From contig JACJYA010000003.1 in the NCBI GenBank assembly GCA_020636315.1, positions 62,001 to 126,000 on the forward strand: a DNA stretch of 64,000 nucleotides, in the 5' to 3' direction. Position 1 is the stretch's first letter. Every line of letters begins with the position of its first letter. The position numbers and the translations under genes are program-made. Positions 45,918 to 54,354 of this stretch are shown one piece after another. Source of the DNA: Lewinellaceae bacterium. Its GTDB lineage: Bacteria > Bacteroidota > Bacteroidia > Chitinophagales > Saprospiraceae. Under the pieces are notes generated by a model, which was not told the origin of the DNA, searched no databases, and worked only from the letters and a program-made list of their open reading frames with translations.

Positions 45918-46598
45918 CTACGATAGTTTCGCCATATCGCGAACCAGGATCTTGCCCCGGTTAAAATAGATCAGGTCGGACTTCTTCAGTTCGTTGAGGA
46001 CCAAGGTGACCGTCTGCCGGGAGGTACAGGTAATATTGGCAATATCCTGGTGAGTAAGAGAGTGCTTCAACAGCATTTCGTACCCAACTCGCCTGCCACG
46101 TTTATTTACGGAATCTTTGATGAATTCAATGATGCGGGTGCGGGCGTCCTTGAAAATGAGCGATTCCAGCTTGCTTTCTGCTTTCATCAGCCGCCCCCCG
46201 AAAAGGTTCATAATGTGGTTGCACAATTCAAAGTTATTGCGCATCAGCTTCTTGAGGTCATCTACCTTCAACTGATAGAGGTGTACGTCTTCCTTAAGGG
46301 CCTGGGCGAAATCCGTACGCTCCTTTTCCCCGATAAGCCCCAGCTCGCCGAACATGGCGGTGGGATGGATGAGAGACTTGATGATCTCCTTGCCATCGCT
46401 GGAGTGGGTCCCGATCTTTACGGTTCCCTTTGATAGAAAATAGATGTATTCTGAAGAATCCCCTGGCATGTAGATGAAACTGTACTTGGGCTTAACCTTG
46501 AATTCCATCATTTCAGCAAGGCGGGATTTTTCCTCCTCCGGGAGCATATCAAAAAGCGGAAAAAGGCTGATAAAAGAGGTCTTAGCTTCAGCATTCAT
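45918..46598 (-). CDS. Crp/Fnr-family transcriptional regulator
   Basis: A 226-residue regulator with an N-terminal cyclic-nucleotide-binding-like beta-roll (about residues 10-125) and a C-terminal winged helix with HQDIANITCTSRQTVTLVLNEL (about 175-196) as the recognition helix region. The motif GELGLIGEKERT fills the ligand-pocket position but lacks the classic cAMP-binding RTA signature, and there is no cluster of four cysteines for an Fe-S centre. The inducer is therefore unknown. The 225-base gap upstream of it holds no other gene. Targets cannot be read from the window. Confidence 0.92.
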   Translation of the reverse strand: MNAEAKTSFISLFPLFDMLPEEEKSRLAEMMEFKVKPKYSFIYMPGDSSEYIYFLSKGTVKIGTHSSDGKEIIKSLIHPTAMFGELGLIGEKERTDFAQALKEDVHLYQLKVDDLKKLMRNNFELCNHIMNLFGGRLMKAESKLESLIFKDARTRIIEFIKDSVNKRGRRVGYEMLLKHSLTHQDIANITCTSRQTVTLVLNELKKSDLIYFNRGKILVRDMAKLS

Positions 46599-46823
46599 AA
46601 CGTTACATTTTAATGGTAGTAGAACGGGGCTGTAGAATTAGCCTCATGCAAACATTTTTTGTCAGGAGCTTTTGACGCCTGTTTTGTTTGGCTTATGTAC
46701 CTTAGAAGACACTAATCATTGCCCTGCCCCCTATGTGGAAAATGATTTTTTTCGAAACGGCCGGGCCGCCCGCAGTAAAAAAGGAACACCAAACCAGCAG
46801 GGAAGGGAAAGCAACTGCAGCGG

Positions 46824-47756
46824 TTAATTCAGGAATAGAGAATCCAGGGAGGAGTTATATCCGGCAAAAATTCCGAGCCCGCCATCAATGTTATCATAGA
46901 TGATCACCGGTTCGGCAAAAGGGGACTCTGAGGATTGCTTCTGGCGGCTGAGGTCGGAAAAATAACGGTAATATTCTTCCGTAACGGCCCGGAGTTCAAG
47001 GAAAAGTTTACCCAGCAATTCCTCATTTTTTTTCAGTCTGATATTCAGCGGCAGTTCAAAACTGATCAATTTACCGTTGTTGGAGGTGTTGTCCTCCACC
47101 AGCAGCCCACCGCTGATGTGGGCCACCTGGCCGTTGGTGTTATCTTCAGAGCTAAAGGCCAGAGGGCGAAGGTAGGTTTCAGCAATTACCGTATCACCTT
47201 CATTGAGCGTAAACCGGTGTATCTGCTGCAGGAGGCTGATATGGTAATAGTTCTTTTCCTGGCTGGGGTCCTCAAAGCTCAGCCGCAACAGGTAAGTAGC
47301 ATGGAATTCATTCGTTTCCTGTTCCTCTTTCAATTCAAAGTCAGAAATACTGGCTGAGGAAAAGTTGATCGAAGCGGGTATTCTGCTCCTTGCCGTAGCA
47401 GGCGAACAGCAGGAGGCTTCTACCTGAATGGTGTAATAGGTATTCACCTCGGGAATCAGGTTTCGGGTAGTATAGTAGGGCACTTCATTGCTGTTGGGCT
47501 CCGGTGGGACGAAATCCAGAGTTTCGAGATAAACGTCCCCCTCATAGATCTCAACAGTGGCATCGGTTACATAATCATTTTTTTCTTCCCCGAGGATAGA
47601 TGACGGCCGGGAGACGAAGACCTGAACGGCTTTGCCCCGGGTAAAATTACTGACGACAACAAGCTTGGCTTCAGGCGTTTCCAGATCAAAGGATGGAGGC
47701 TGTTCACAACCCATGGAAGCCAAAAGAATTGCCAGAATAGAAAGTTGCCGCAACAT
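46824..47756 (-). CDS. DUF4249 lipoprotein
   Basis: A 310-residue exported lipoprotein. The signal peptide ends in LLASMGC (Cys17). The mature protein has the DUF4249 pattern: an early LVVVSNFTRGKAVQVFVSRPSS strand pair, TDATVEIYEGD and a long central beta-rich domain, ending in FAGYNSSLDSLFLN. DUF4249 proteins are usually encoded beside a TonB receptor and are thought to be its surface-exposed partner. Here the receptor gene lies immediately upstream, 163 bases away. The ligand is unknown. Confidence 0.88.
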   Translation of the reverse strand: MLRQLSILAILLASMGCEQPPSFDLETPEAKLVVVSNFTRGKAVQVFVSRPSSILGEEKNDYVTDATVEIYEGDVYLETLDFVPPEPNSNEVPYYTTRNLIPEVNTYYTIQVEASCCSPATARSRIPASINFSSASISDFELKEEQETNEFHATYLLRLSFEDPSQEKNYYHISLLQQIHRFTLNEGDTVIAETYLRPLAFSSEDNTNGQVAHISGGLLVEDNTSNNGKLISFELPLNIRLKKNEELLGKLFLELRAVTEEYYRYFSDLSRQKQSSESPFAEPVIIYDNIDGGLGIFAGYNSSLDSLFLN

Positions 47757-47908
47757 AAGTAACTATTTCATACCAAGCTGTCACAGGCCGGGCGAAGCAG
47801 ACTCCTCGGGCGGCCCTGAATATCCGAACACCATTCTAATTTTCCCGGAAAGGCGGCAGGTGATTTCCCACGGCCCTTCTTTTTGCGAAAAAGAATGGGG
47901 TGTATATG

Positions 47909-47916
47909 CAAATATA
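47909..47916 (-). promoter_or_regulatory. Possible -7 element and palindrome before the DUF4249 gene
   Basis: On the minus strand TATATTTG fits TAnnTTTG. It lies inside GTATATTTGCATATAC, a 6-bp palindrome with a 4-base centre, right after the receptor's stop codon. It might allow independent expression of the DUF4249 gene or be a chance match in A/T-rich sequence. Confidence 0.3.
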
Positions 47917-47919
47917 CAA

Positions 47920-50592
47920 TTAAAATTTCAGAGAATAGTTCAGAGAAGGCAACATGGGAATTATTGATACCGGTACAAACTCTTTTTTGAGTTTTACCTG
48001 GCCTTCCTCTTCCACATAACGGTTGCGCAGGTCGTAGTACAAGGGGTTTTTCCGGTTGTAAAGGTTGTAAACTCCCACATTAACGGTATGCCTTACCTGG
48101 TCTGTATCAAAATAAAAGTTAACTCCAAGGTCAAGGCGGTGATATATTGGCATCCGGTAGGCGTTCTTCTGGCCATATTCAATTACGGTAACCGGAGGCT
48201 CGCCGGAGCCGGGGAGGATGAGGTCGTATTGTTCGGCAGGCAGGCTGAAGGCAAAACCGGAAGAAATGACCCAATCGGCGGATACTTCCACCCAATCCTG
48301 AAGGCGGTGAGAAAAAGCAATCTTAAAATCGTGCCTGCGATCATACTTGTAGGGGTAAGGCCTGCCATTGTTGATGAACTCATACTGCCTGTCTGCGTAG
48401 GACAGCCCATAGGCGGCCCATCCGGTGGTTTTACCTATTCGTTTACTCAGCATTCCCTCCAGCCCAAAGGCCTGCCCTCTCCCTGAAGTCACATTGGATT
48501 CCCAATCATTGAGAAAGAGTGCTCCCTCGGAATAGGACAGCAGCTGTTTCATGGCTTTTGCATAGGCTTCCAGGCTAAACTCCCAGCCTTTTTTAAGGTT
48601 CCAGGTGGAGCCCAGGCCAAACTGCCAACCTTCCTGAGGCGCTACATTCCTGGTCGAGGGAACCCATACTTCTGTAGGAAGGCCCAGAGCAGAATTGGAC
48701 AATAAGTGGACAAACTGCTGCATGCGGCTCAGGTAAGTTTCCAGTTCCCATCCGGGGCGGGCCTCCCAGGCCAGTGAAAAGCGAGGCTGAGGAGACCAGT
48801 ATGTTTTCTCCTTCACCTGAAATGCCGCCAAATGTACCCCCATGTTGAGCCGAAGGCGCGGGCTCAGGCGGGCTTCGTCTTCAAAATAAGCGGAGTATTC
48901 CAGGGCATCGACCGCGTTCGATTCTTTATTTTCCTGAGGCAACACCTCTCCGTTTCCCGATTTCTCTACGACATTATAGGCGAATACGCCGGGCAGGAAA
49001 CGGTGGTGGGTTATATTGGCCCCAAACCGGATGTAATGTTTTGGAACGGGGATGAAGTCAAAATCCAGCCGAAGCCCCAGGTCGGCAATGTTGCTTGAAT
49101 ATTCCCCGATATCAAGGAGGCGGTCAACGGTATTCATTCCGGAAAGGGCGATCAGAGAGTCCGACGCAAAATAATCGATATTCACCCTCAGGCTGCTGTA
49201 GGTAGCCGCCAGGTTGGCGAACAGCTTATCGCTAAAAAGATGATTCCAGCGCAGAGAAGCCACCGAATTCCCCCAGGAGATCCGGTCCGAATAGTCTTTT
49301 TCAAAGCGAAAAAAGGCCGGTTCCGGCAAATTATCATTGCGTACCTCCAGCGTATCTGCCGAATTGCCGCTATTGGAATAATGATCGGCCCCGGAGTAAT
49401 AACTCAGATAGATGTGATCTTTGGGGGAAAGAGAATAATTCAGCTTGGCATTTAGATCGTGGAAACGATAGCCAATGAACCCGTCCTCGCCCTTGTCCGC
49501 TTTCAGGCTTTGCGTCAGAGGCTCAAGGAACCAGTCAATAAAGGACCAACGGCCGGAAATAAAGAAGCTGCTTTTTTCCCTTACCAAAGGCCCTTCCACG
49601 GTCAACCGGCCGGAAAGCAGCCCCAGGTCTGCTTTCATTCCGAAAGCCCTGCGGTTGCCTTCTCGGGTTCGTATGTCGAGCACGGAAGACAGCCGCCCCC
49701 CGTAGCGGGCGGGGAAGCCCCCTTTGATCAGCCGGGCAGAACTTATCGCCTGGGTGTTGAAGATGGAGAATATGCCGGCGGCATGAGATATATTATAAAC
49801 CGGAACACCATCGATCATGATCAGGTTCTGCCCGTTGTTTCCACCGCGAATGTGCAGCCCTCCCACGCCGTCGGGGCCGGTCTGAACGCCGGGCAGAAGG
49901 TGCGCTACCCTGATGATGTCTGCCTCGCCGGCCAGGGCAGGAAGGCGCTCCACCTGTCGTATATTCAGCTCGTGGCCGGAAGGATAGGATACCAGGCTTT
50001 GCCCTCCTTCGAGGCGCTCACCCACGACCTCAACAGGATCGAGCGTCAGCGAAGGAGCCAGAGCAATATCGAGTTTTCTGTCGGCCTGAAGGGAAAATTG
50101 ACGATTCTCGGCGCCGTACCCCAGGTAAGAATAGTTAAGAGATACTTTCCCGGCGGGCAGGGTAAGGGAATAGAAACCGTATTCATTGGAAACAGCTCCC
50201 TTTCCGGAATATAATTCCTGGATGTTGGCGCTGATCAGCCGTTCACCTGTCCGAAGGTCCTCCAGAAAGCCGCTGATGGTATAAAGCTGGCCCGCAGAGG
50301 GGAAAATGACGACCTGAGTGCCGAGCTGCCTGTATTCGAGCCCTGTGCCGCGCAGTAAGTAGTCAAGCGCCTGCGCCAGGTTTTCATCTCTGATCTCCAC
50401 ATCCATCCGTCTATCGGGGAGGATGTCGTTACTAAAAGAAAGGTTAATGTTTTCCTGGTCGGCGAGTTGATAGAGAGCTTCTTCCAGCAGCATCCCTTTT
50501 CCCACAATTGTGACCGGCTGCTCCAGGACACCCTGAGCGCGAATGTTCACTGCCGCCAGAAAAACTGCCAGGAGCAAGTAAAGCCGCTTCAT
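47920..50592 (-). CDS. TonB-dependent receptor with STN domain, partner of DUF4249
   Basis: An 890-residue outer-membrane receptor. A signal peptide (to about residue 19) is followed by an STN domain (about 20-100, with LEEALYQLADQENINLSFSN) and a carboxypeptidase-like regulatory domain (about 105-185). The plug, about 210-320, contains IHIRGGNNGQNLIMIDGVPVY-type sequence, and a large barrel ends in SYSLKF-type residues (LPSLNYSLKF). The STN domain normally talks to an anti-sigma factor, but no such pair is adjacent. It forms a unit with the downstream DUF4249 gene, like SusC/SusD-type pairs. The ligand is unknown. Confidence 0.92.
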   Translation of the reverse strand: MKRLYLLLAVFLAAVNIRAQGVLEQPVTIVGKGMLLEEALYQLADQENINLSFSNDILPDRRMDVEIRDENLAQALDYLLRGTGLEYRQLGTQVVIFPSAGQLYTISGFLEDLRTGERLISANIQELYSGKGAVSNEYGFYSLTLPAGKVSLNYSYLGYGAENRQFSLQADRKLDIALAPSLTLDPVEVVGERLEGGQSLVSYPSGHELNIRQVERLPALAGEADIIRVAHLLPGVQTGPDGVGGLHIRGGNNGQNLIMIDGVPVYNISHAAGIFSIFNTQAISSARLIKGGFPARYGGRLSSVLDIRTREGNRRAFGMKADLGLLSGRLTVEGPLVREKSSFFISGRWSFIDWFLEPLTQSLKADKGEDGFIGYRFHDLNAKLNYSLSPKDHIYLSYYSGADHYSNSGNSADTLEVRNDNLPEPAFFRFEKDYSDRISWGNSVASLRWNHLFSDKLFANLAATYSSLRVNIDYFASDSLIALSGMNTVDRLLDIGEYSSNIADLGLRLDFDFIPVPKHYIRFGANITHHRFLPGVFAYNVVEKSGNGEVLPQENKESNAVDALEYSAYFEDEARLSPRLRLNMGVHLAAFQVKEKTYWSPQPRFSLAWEARPGWELETYLSRMQQFVHLLSNSALGLPTEVWVPSTRNVAPQEGWQFGLGSTWNLKKGWEFSLEAYAKAMKQLLSYSEGALFLNDWESNVTSGRGQAFGLEGMLSKRIGKTTGWAAYGLSYADRQYEFINNGRPYPYKYDRRHDFKIAFSHRLQDWVEVSADWVISSGFAFSLPAEQYDLILPGSGEPPVTVIEYGQKNAYRMPIYHRLDLGVNFYFDTDQVRHTVNVGVYNLYNRKNPLYYDLRNRYVEEEGQVKLKKEFVPVSIIPMLPSLNYSLKF

Positions 50593-50764
50593 CTAACCAG
50601 ATTATAATACAAAGGCCTGCCCGAAGAACAACCTGGGCACAATTCGTTCAAAAATAATGTGTTTCATTCATTTTTTCAAAAATATGCCCCTTCTTATTCA
50701 AAGCCATAGCCTGGTAGTGCGTCCCGGCCTTTGATACATCCGTAGAAATGAAATACAAAAGGCA

Positions 50765-51745
50765 CTAAGTGCTTTTGCTTTTACCCTGCCGGTTTTCTGT
50801 CCTTTTCTCGATCAGATACTGATTGCGGTCAGGAGCGTTGCGGGAAACCAGTTCGGCCAGAAACCCGGTGACAAACAACAGAGTGCCAATAATCATACAG
50901 GTCAGGGAAATGAAAAAATAGGGGTTATCCGCCACCAGAATGGTCGGAAGGTGGTGCTTCAGGCGATATAATTTGTTAATGCCGATGTAGCCGGCGGCGA
51001 AAAAGCCAAGAGCAAAGATCAGGGTGCCCAATGGGCCGAAAAAGTGCATGGGCCTTTTGCTGAACCTGGAGATGAAGATCACGGACATCAGGTCGAGTGG
51101 CCCGCGGATGAAACGTTCCATTCCGAATTTGGTGGTTCCGTATTTCCGTTCCTGATGCGCCACCACCTTTTCACCTATTTTACTGAACCCGGCCCATTTG
51201 GCCAGCACAGGTATGTAGCGGTGCATTTCCCCATATAACTCAATGCTTTTTACTACATCCCGACGGTAGGCCTTCAGCCCGCAGTTGAAATCGTGAAGCC
51301 TTATCCCCGTCATCCTTCTGGCCGTCCAGTTGTAAAATTTGCTCGGAATGTTCTTGGAAAACAGAGGGTCCTTGCGTTTTTTCTTCCATCCCGAAACCAT
51401 ATCATACCCCTCTTCGACGATCATGCGGTAGAGTTCAGGCAGTTCCTCGGGGCTGTCCTGAAGGTCGGCATCCATGGTGGCTACAACTGTTCCCCGGCTG
51501 GCCTGGAAACCCGTGTTCAGGGCAGCCGACTTGCCGTAGTTGCGCTGGAATTTAATACCCCGGGCCTGAGGAAACTTCCGGGCCAGCTGCTCGATCACGT
51601 TCCAGGAATTGTCCTTGCTACCGTCATCGACCATGATTATTTCGTATGAAAGGCCTTCCTTCTCCAACACCCTGCGGATCCAGTCCGTGAGTTCCGGAAG
51701 CGATTCTTCCTCGTTGTACAACGGTATGACGATCGAAATATCCAT
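50765..51745 (-). CDS. GT2 glycosyltransferase (polyprenyl-phosphate sugar transferase type)
   Basis: A 326-residue glycosyltransferase. The N-terminal GT-A domain has VIPLYNEEESLPEL, VDDGSKDNSW and DADLQDSPEE (the metal-binding DxD), followed by QRNYGKSAALNTGF earlier in the fold. Two membrane segments near residues 235-255 and 270-295 are typical of DPM1/GtrB-like enzymes that load a sugar onto a polyprenyl phosphate. The ATG at 51745 fits the family start; the longer frame overlaps the DUF4199 gene. It is last in the run dihydroorotase-DUF4199-DUF4199-GT2. Confidence 0.9.
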   Translation of the reverse strand: MDISIVIPLYNEEESLPELTDWIRRVLEKEGLSYEIIMVDDGSKDNSWNVIEQLARKFPQARGIKFQRNYGKSAALNTGFQASRGTVVATMDADLQDSPEELPELYRMIVEEGYDMVSGWKKKRKDPLFSKNIPSKFYNWTARRMTGIRLHDFNCGLKAYRRDVVKSIELYGEMHRYIPVLAKWAGFSKIGEKVVAHQERKYGTTKFGMERFIRGPLDLMSVIFISRFSKRPMHFFGPLGTLIFALGFFAAGYIGINKLYRLKHHLPTILVADNPYFFISLTCMIIGTLLFVTGFLAELVSRNAPDRNQYLIEKRTENRQGKSKST

Positions 51746-51810
51746 TAACAAAGGATTGATATGCGGAATAACCGAAAGAAGGGATAAATGTTGGCGCCAT
51801 TCCTCATCTT

Positions 51811-52329
51811 TCAACCGATTCCTCCTTCCCGGCTGGACAAAGCCGCCATTCCCAAAGAGAAAACGAAGCCGCCGATGAGGCTGCGGGCAAAGGTAAAGAA
51901 AACTTTACCCGCTGTCGGATTGAGCTTATCTCCTTTCAGGGACTCCAGCATTTGTTCCCTTTGTTCTTCACTCAGAAGGTTACGCGACTGCTCCAGGCTT
52001 TCTTTCATGACTTCGCGCTGCAGATCCACCAACCCAGGGTCGGCATAGCCGTAAAGAAAGAAATAAAAGGCGTAATAAATGAAGTTGGCGATCACAAAAA
52101 CCAGAAATGCGGTGCGAAGGGAAGCCCGTATTCCAGGAGGCGCTCCGGCAAACCGTTTCTCTTCCTGGATGGCACTCCACATCAGGGCCAGGCAGATCCC
52201 CAGAGAAGCCCAGTAAACGAAGGGGTTGAAAAGCAGTTCCTTTTTGATAAAATAAAATAGCAGGAAATAGGCTACAGTACCTACTCCTGCTATCAGTCCG
52301 TATTTTACTGCCACTCGGGATGCTGCCAT
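51811..52329 (-). CDS. DUF4199 membrane protein (copy 1)
   Basis: A 172-residue membrane protein of the Bacteroidota family DUF4199. It has four membrane segments (about residues 8-28, 34-52, 70-92 and 140-165), with a helical, charged loop of about 45 residues before the last (LEQSRNLLSEEQREQMLESL). The ATG at 52329 gives the usual family start. It is adjacent to a second member of the family (next entry) and the GT2 gene. The function is unknown. Confidence 0.82.
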   Translation of the reverse strand: MAASRVAVKYGLIAGVGTVAYFLLFYFIKKELLFNPFVYWASLGICLALMWSAIQEEKRFAGAPPGIRASLRTAFLVFVIANFIYYAFYFFLYGYADPGLVDLQREVMKESLEQSRNLLSEEQREQMLESLKGDKLNPTAGKVFFTFARSLIGGFVFSLGMAALSSREGGIG

Positions 52330-52400
52330 AATTCTGCTATTTTGCGCCTGCAAAGATAGCAGAAATCTCATGGAACAAAACAGGGCAAAAGTGGCTTTCG

Positions 52401-52982
52401 TCAGGCCGCATTTGCGGGATGTTCCTTCTTCATGATCGCTCCGACGATCAAAGAAAAAATAATGCCGGCGATCAGGGAAAAAATACCACCCATCAGGGAC
52501 ATCATAAAAGGCGTGAACATCCAGCTCATCATTTTCAGCCCTTGTTCTGCCTGTTCCTCACTCATGCCCTGCTGTTCGATCATCTGTTCCCGGGAAGCCT
52601 CCAGGATCTCTTCAATAAGGCCGGGCTCGATAAATGCAAAAAATACGTAACCCCACACCATAGAGACCACAGCAATGACCAGCGTCACGAAAAAACCTAC
52701 ATTAAAACTCCGCCCAAAGGAGATAAAGCCTCCGAGTTCCGAATCGCGGTGTTGCTTCACGGCCAGGACGATAGCAGCGATAGTAATGCCCCAGTTCAGC
52801 AGGTTGACGATCCAGTTGGAGCCCCCGCTTTGGTTGGTGTAATCCACCATACCTGTAAGATGGACGATGAGAGCAAGGACGATCAGGACAAGGCCGGCCA
52901 GCAACCCGTAACGGCTGGCAGTAGGCCAGGCGGATACTTTTGAAGGGTCGATGTAATCATTAGGATTATCCAATGTACTCAT
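52401..52982 (-). CDS. DUF4199 membrane protein (copy 2)
   Basis: A 193-residue DUF4199 protein with the same layout as its neighbour: four membrane segments and a charged helical loop (REQMIEQQGMSEEQAEQGLK) before the last. A polar N-terminal tail of about 20 residues (STLDNPNDYIDPSK) is added. The ATG at 52982 is preferred to the longer frame. The two copies are 71 bases apart and likely arose by tandem duplication. The upstream neighbour is the dihydroorotase homologue. Confidence 0.82.
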   Translation of the reverse strand: MSTLDNPNDYIDPSKVSAWPTASRYGLLAGLVLIVLALIVHLTGMVDYTNQSGGSNWIVNLLNWGITIAAIVLAVKQHRDSELGGFISFGRSFNVGFFVTLVIAVVSMVWGYVFFAFIEPGLIEEILEASREQMIEQQGMSEEQAEQGLKMMSWMFTPFMMSLMGGIFSLIAGIIFSLIVGAIMKKEHPANAA

Positions 52983-53052
52983 AACGGAAGGTTTAAAGTT
53001 GGAAAAAATTACTTCAAATTTGGCCACAAACTGCCGGGGGTTCAAGCTTTTT

Positions 53053-54327
53053 CTATGGATGTCCGATAATTAACGATTGATCGTTGTTTATCACCGCCAC
53101 AGCACGGCCCGTCAACTCTTTATCCAGAAAGGGAGAGTTGAAAGAACGGGACTTCACTATATTCCTGCTGTACATCCATTGCAGGGCAGGGCTGAAAACC
53201 GTAAGTTGAGCAGGTTCACCTTCTTTTACAACGGGCGCCGGCAGTCCAAAGAGCTTCCGGGGGTTATAGGCGGCCAGGCGAACAAAAGCCTCATCTGTCA
53301 GCCAGTCACTGAGATAAGTCCGGCAAATCGCATAGCAAACCTCGAGGCCCGTAGCGCCAAATGCCGCGTAGGAAAATTCCTTTTTCTTCAATTCTTCTTC
53401 CAACGGTATGTGGTTGGAGCTGATGATGTCTATGGTGCCATCGAGCACTCCCGCCTTCATGGCCTCGCGGTCTTCCTTGCTGCGAAGAGGGGGCATAAGT
53501 TTATAGGCTGCATCAAAAGTATTGACTGCCGTGTCCTCAAAGGCGAGGTTCATTACCGATACCGAAGCGGTTACCCGCAACCCCTTCTTTTTGGCCTGGC
53601 GCACCATCTCCACCGAACCGGCGGTGGATAGATTGGCCAGATGAAGGCGGCTGCCGGTATATTCCAACAGGTGCAGGTCCCGTTGCACCATCAGCTCTTC
53701 AGCGATCGCCGGGATGCCCCGCAACCCCAGAGTGGTGGATGCCTCTCCTTCGTGCATCTGCCCGCCATTATCGATCTCCAGATCCAGTGGCTGGTTGATT
53801 ACCAGCCCGCCAAACGCTTTGACATACAGCAGGGCGCGCATCATCAAACCATCGTGTTGCAGAGGCTTCTTTCCATCAGAAAAGGCCAGCGCACCCGCAT
53901 TGTGCATATCGATCATTTCGGTGATCTCCCCGCCTGCACAATCCATAGATATGGCGCCGATAGGGTAACAGTCCACCAATTGGCCCCGGCTGCTGTTCAG
54001 GATATACAGCACCTCCGATTTGGAATGAAGAGCAGGGGCCGTGTTCGGCTGGCAGGCGATAGCGGTAAACCCGCCGGCAGCAGCAGCAGCAGCGGCGCTC
54101 CGGAGGTTTTCGCGATGTTCAAAGCCCGGGTCACCGGCCTGTACCCCTATATCCATCCAGCCTGCCGAAACGCACAGTTGTTCCCCCTCCACACGAGGCA
54201 CTCCTGAGGCTTCAATATCCTCACCCACTGCATCGATTCGCCCGTCACGAATGAGAAGGTCTCTGGACGGCCCGTGGTGAGGCCCGTCCGGGTCGATGAT
54301 TCGTGCGTTTTTGATCAATAGGTCCAT
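53053..54327 (-). CDS. Dihydroorotase homologue lacking metal-binding residues
   Basis: A 424-residue amidohydrolase-fold protein related to class I dihydroorotase (PyrC), which closes carbamoyl-aspartate to dihydroorotate. The fold landmarks are present (MDLLIKNARIIDPDG, AAAAGGFTAIACQPNTAP, RLHLANLSTAGSVEM, LMPPLRSKEDREAM), but the metal ligands are not. The D-x-H-x-H strand reads DIGVQ (residues 59-63), the H-x-S-x-H position reads LHLANLST, and the T-D-H-x-P site reads SSNHIP. It is therefore probably catalytically inactive, perhaps a structural partner of aspartate carbamoyltransferase. Such proteins recur in Bacteroidota. It heads a run with two DUF4199 genes and a GT2 gene. Confidence 0.85.
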   Translation of the reverse strand: MDLLIKNARIIDPDGPHHGPSRDLLIRDGRIDAVGEDIEASGVPRVEGEQLCVSAGWMDIGVQAGDPGFEHRENLRSAAAAAAAGGFTAIACQPNTAPALHSKSEVLYILNSSRGQLVDCYPIGAISMDCAGGEITEMIDMHNAGALAFSDGKKPLQHDGLMMRALLYVKAFGGLVINQPLDLEIDNGGQMHEGEASTTLGLRGIPAIAEELMVQRDLHLLEYTGSRLHLANLSTAGSVEMVRQAKKKGLRVTASVSVMNLAFEDTAVNTFDAAYKLMPPLRSKEDREAMKAGVLDGTIDIISSNHIPLEEELKKKEFSYAAFGATGLEVCYAICRTYLSDWLTDEAFVRLAAYNPRKLFGLPAPVVKEGEPAQLTVFSPALQWMYSRNIVKSRSFNSPFLDKELTGRAVAVINNDQSLIIGHP

Positions 54328-54354
54328 TTCACAGGTTTTCTCGGTAAAAGATAT

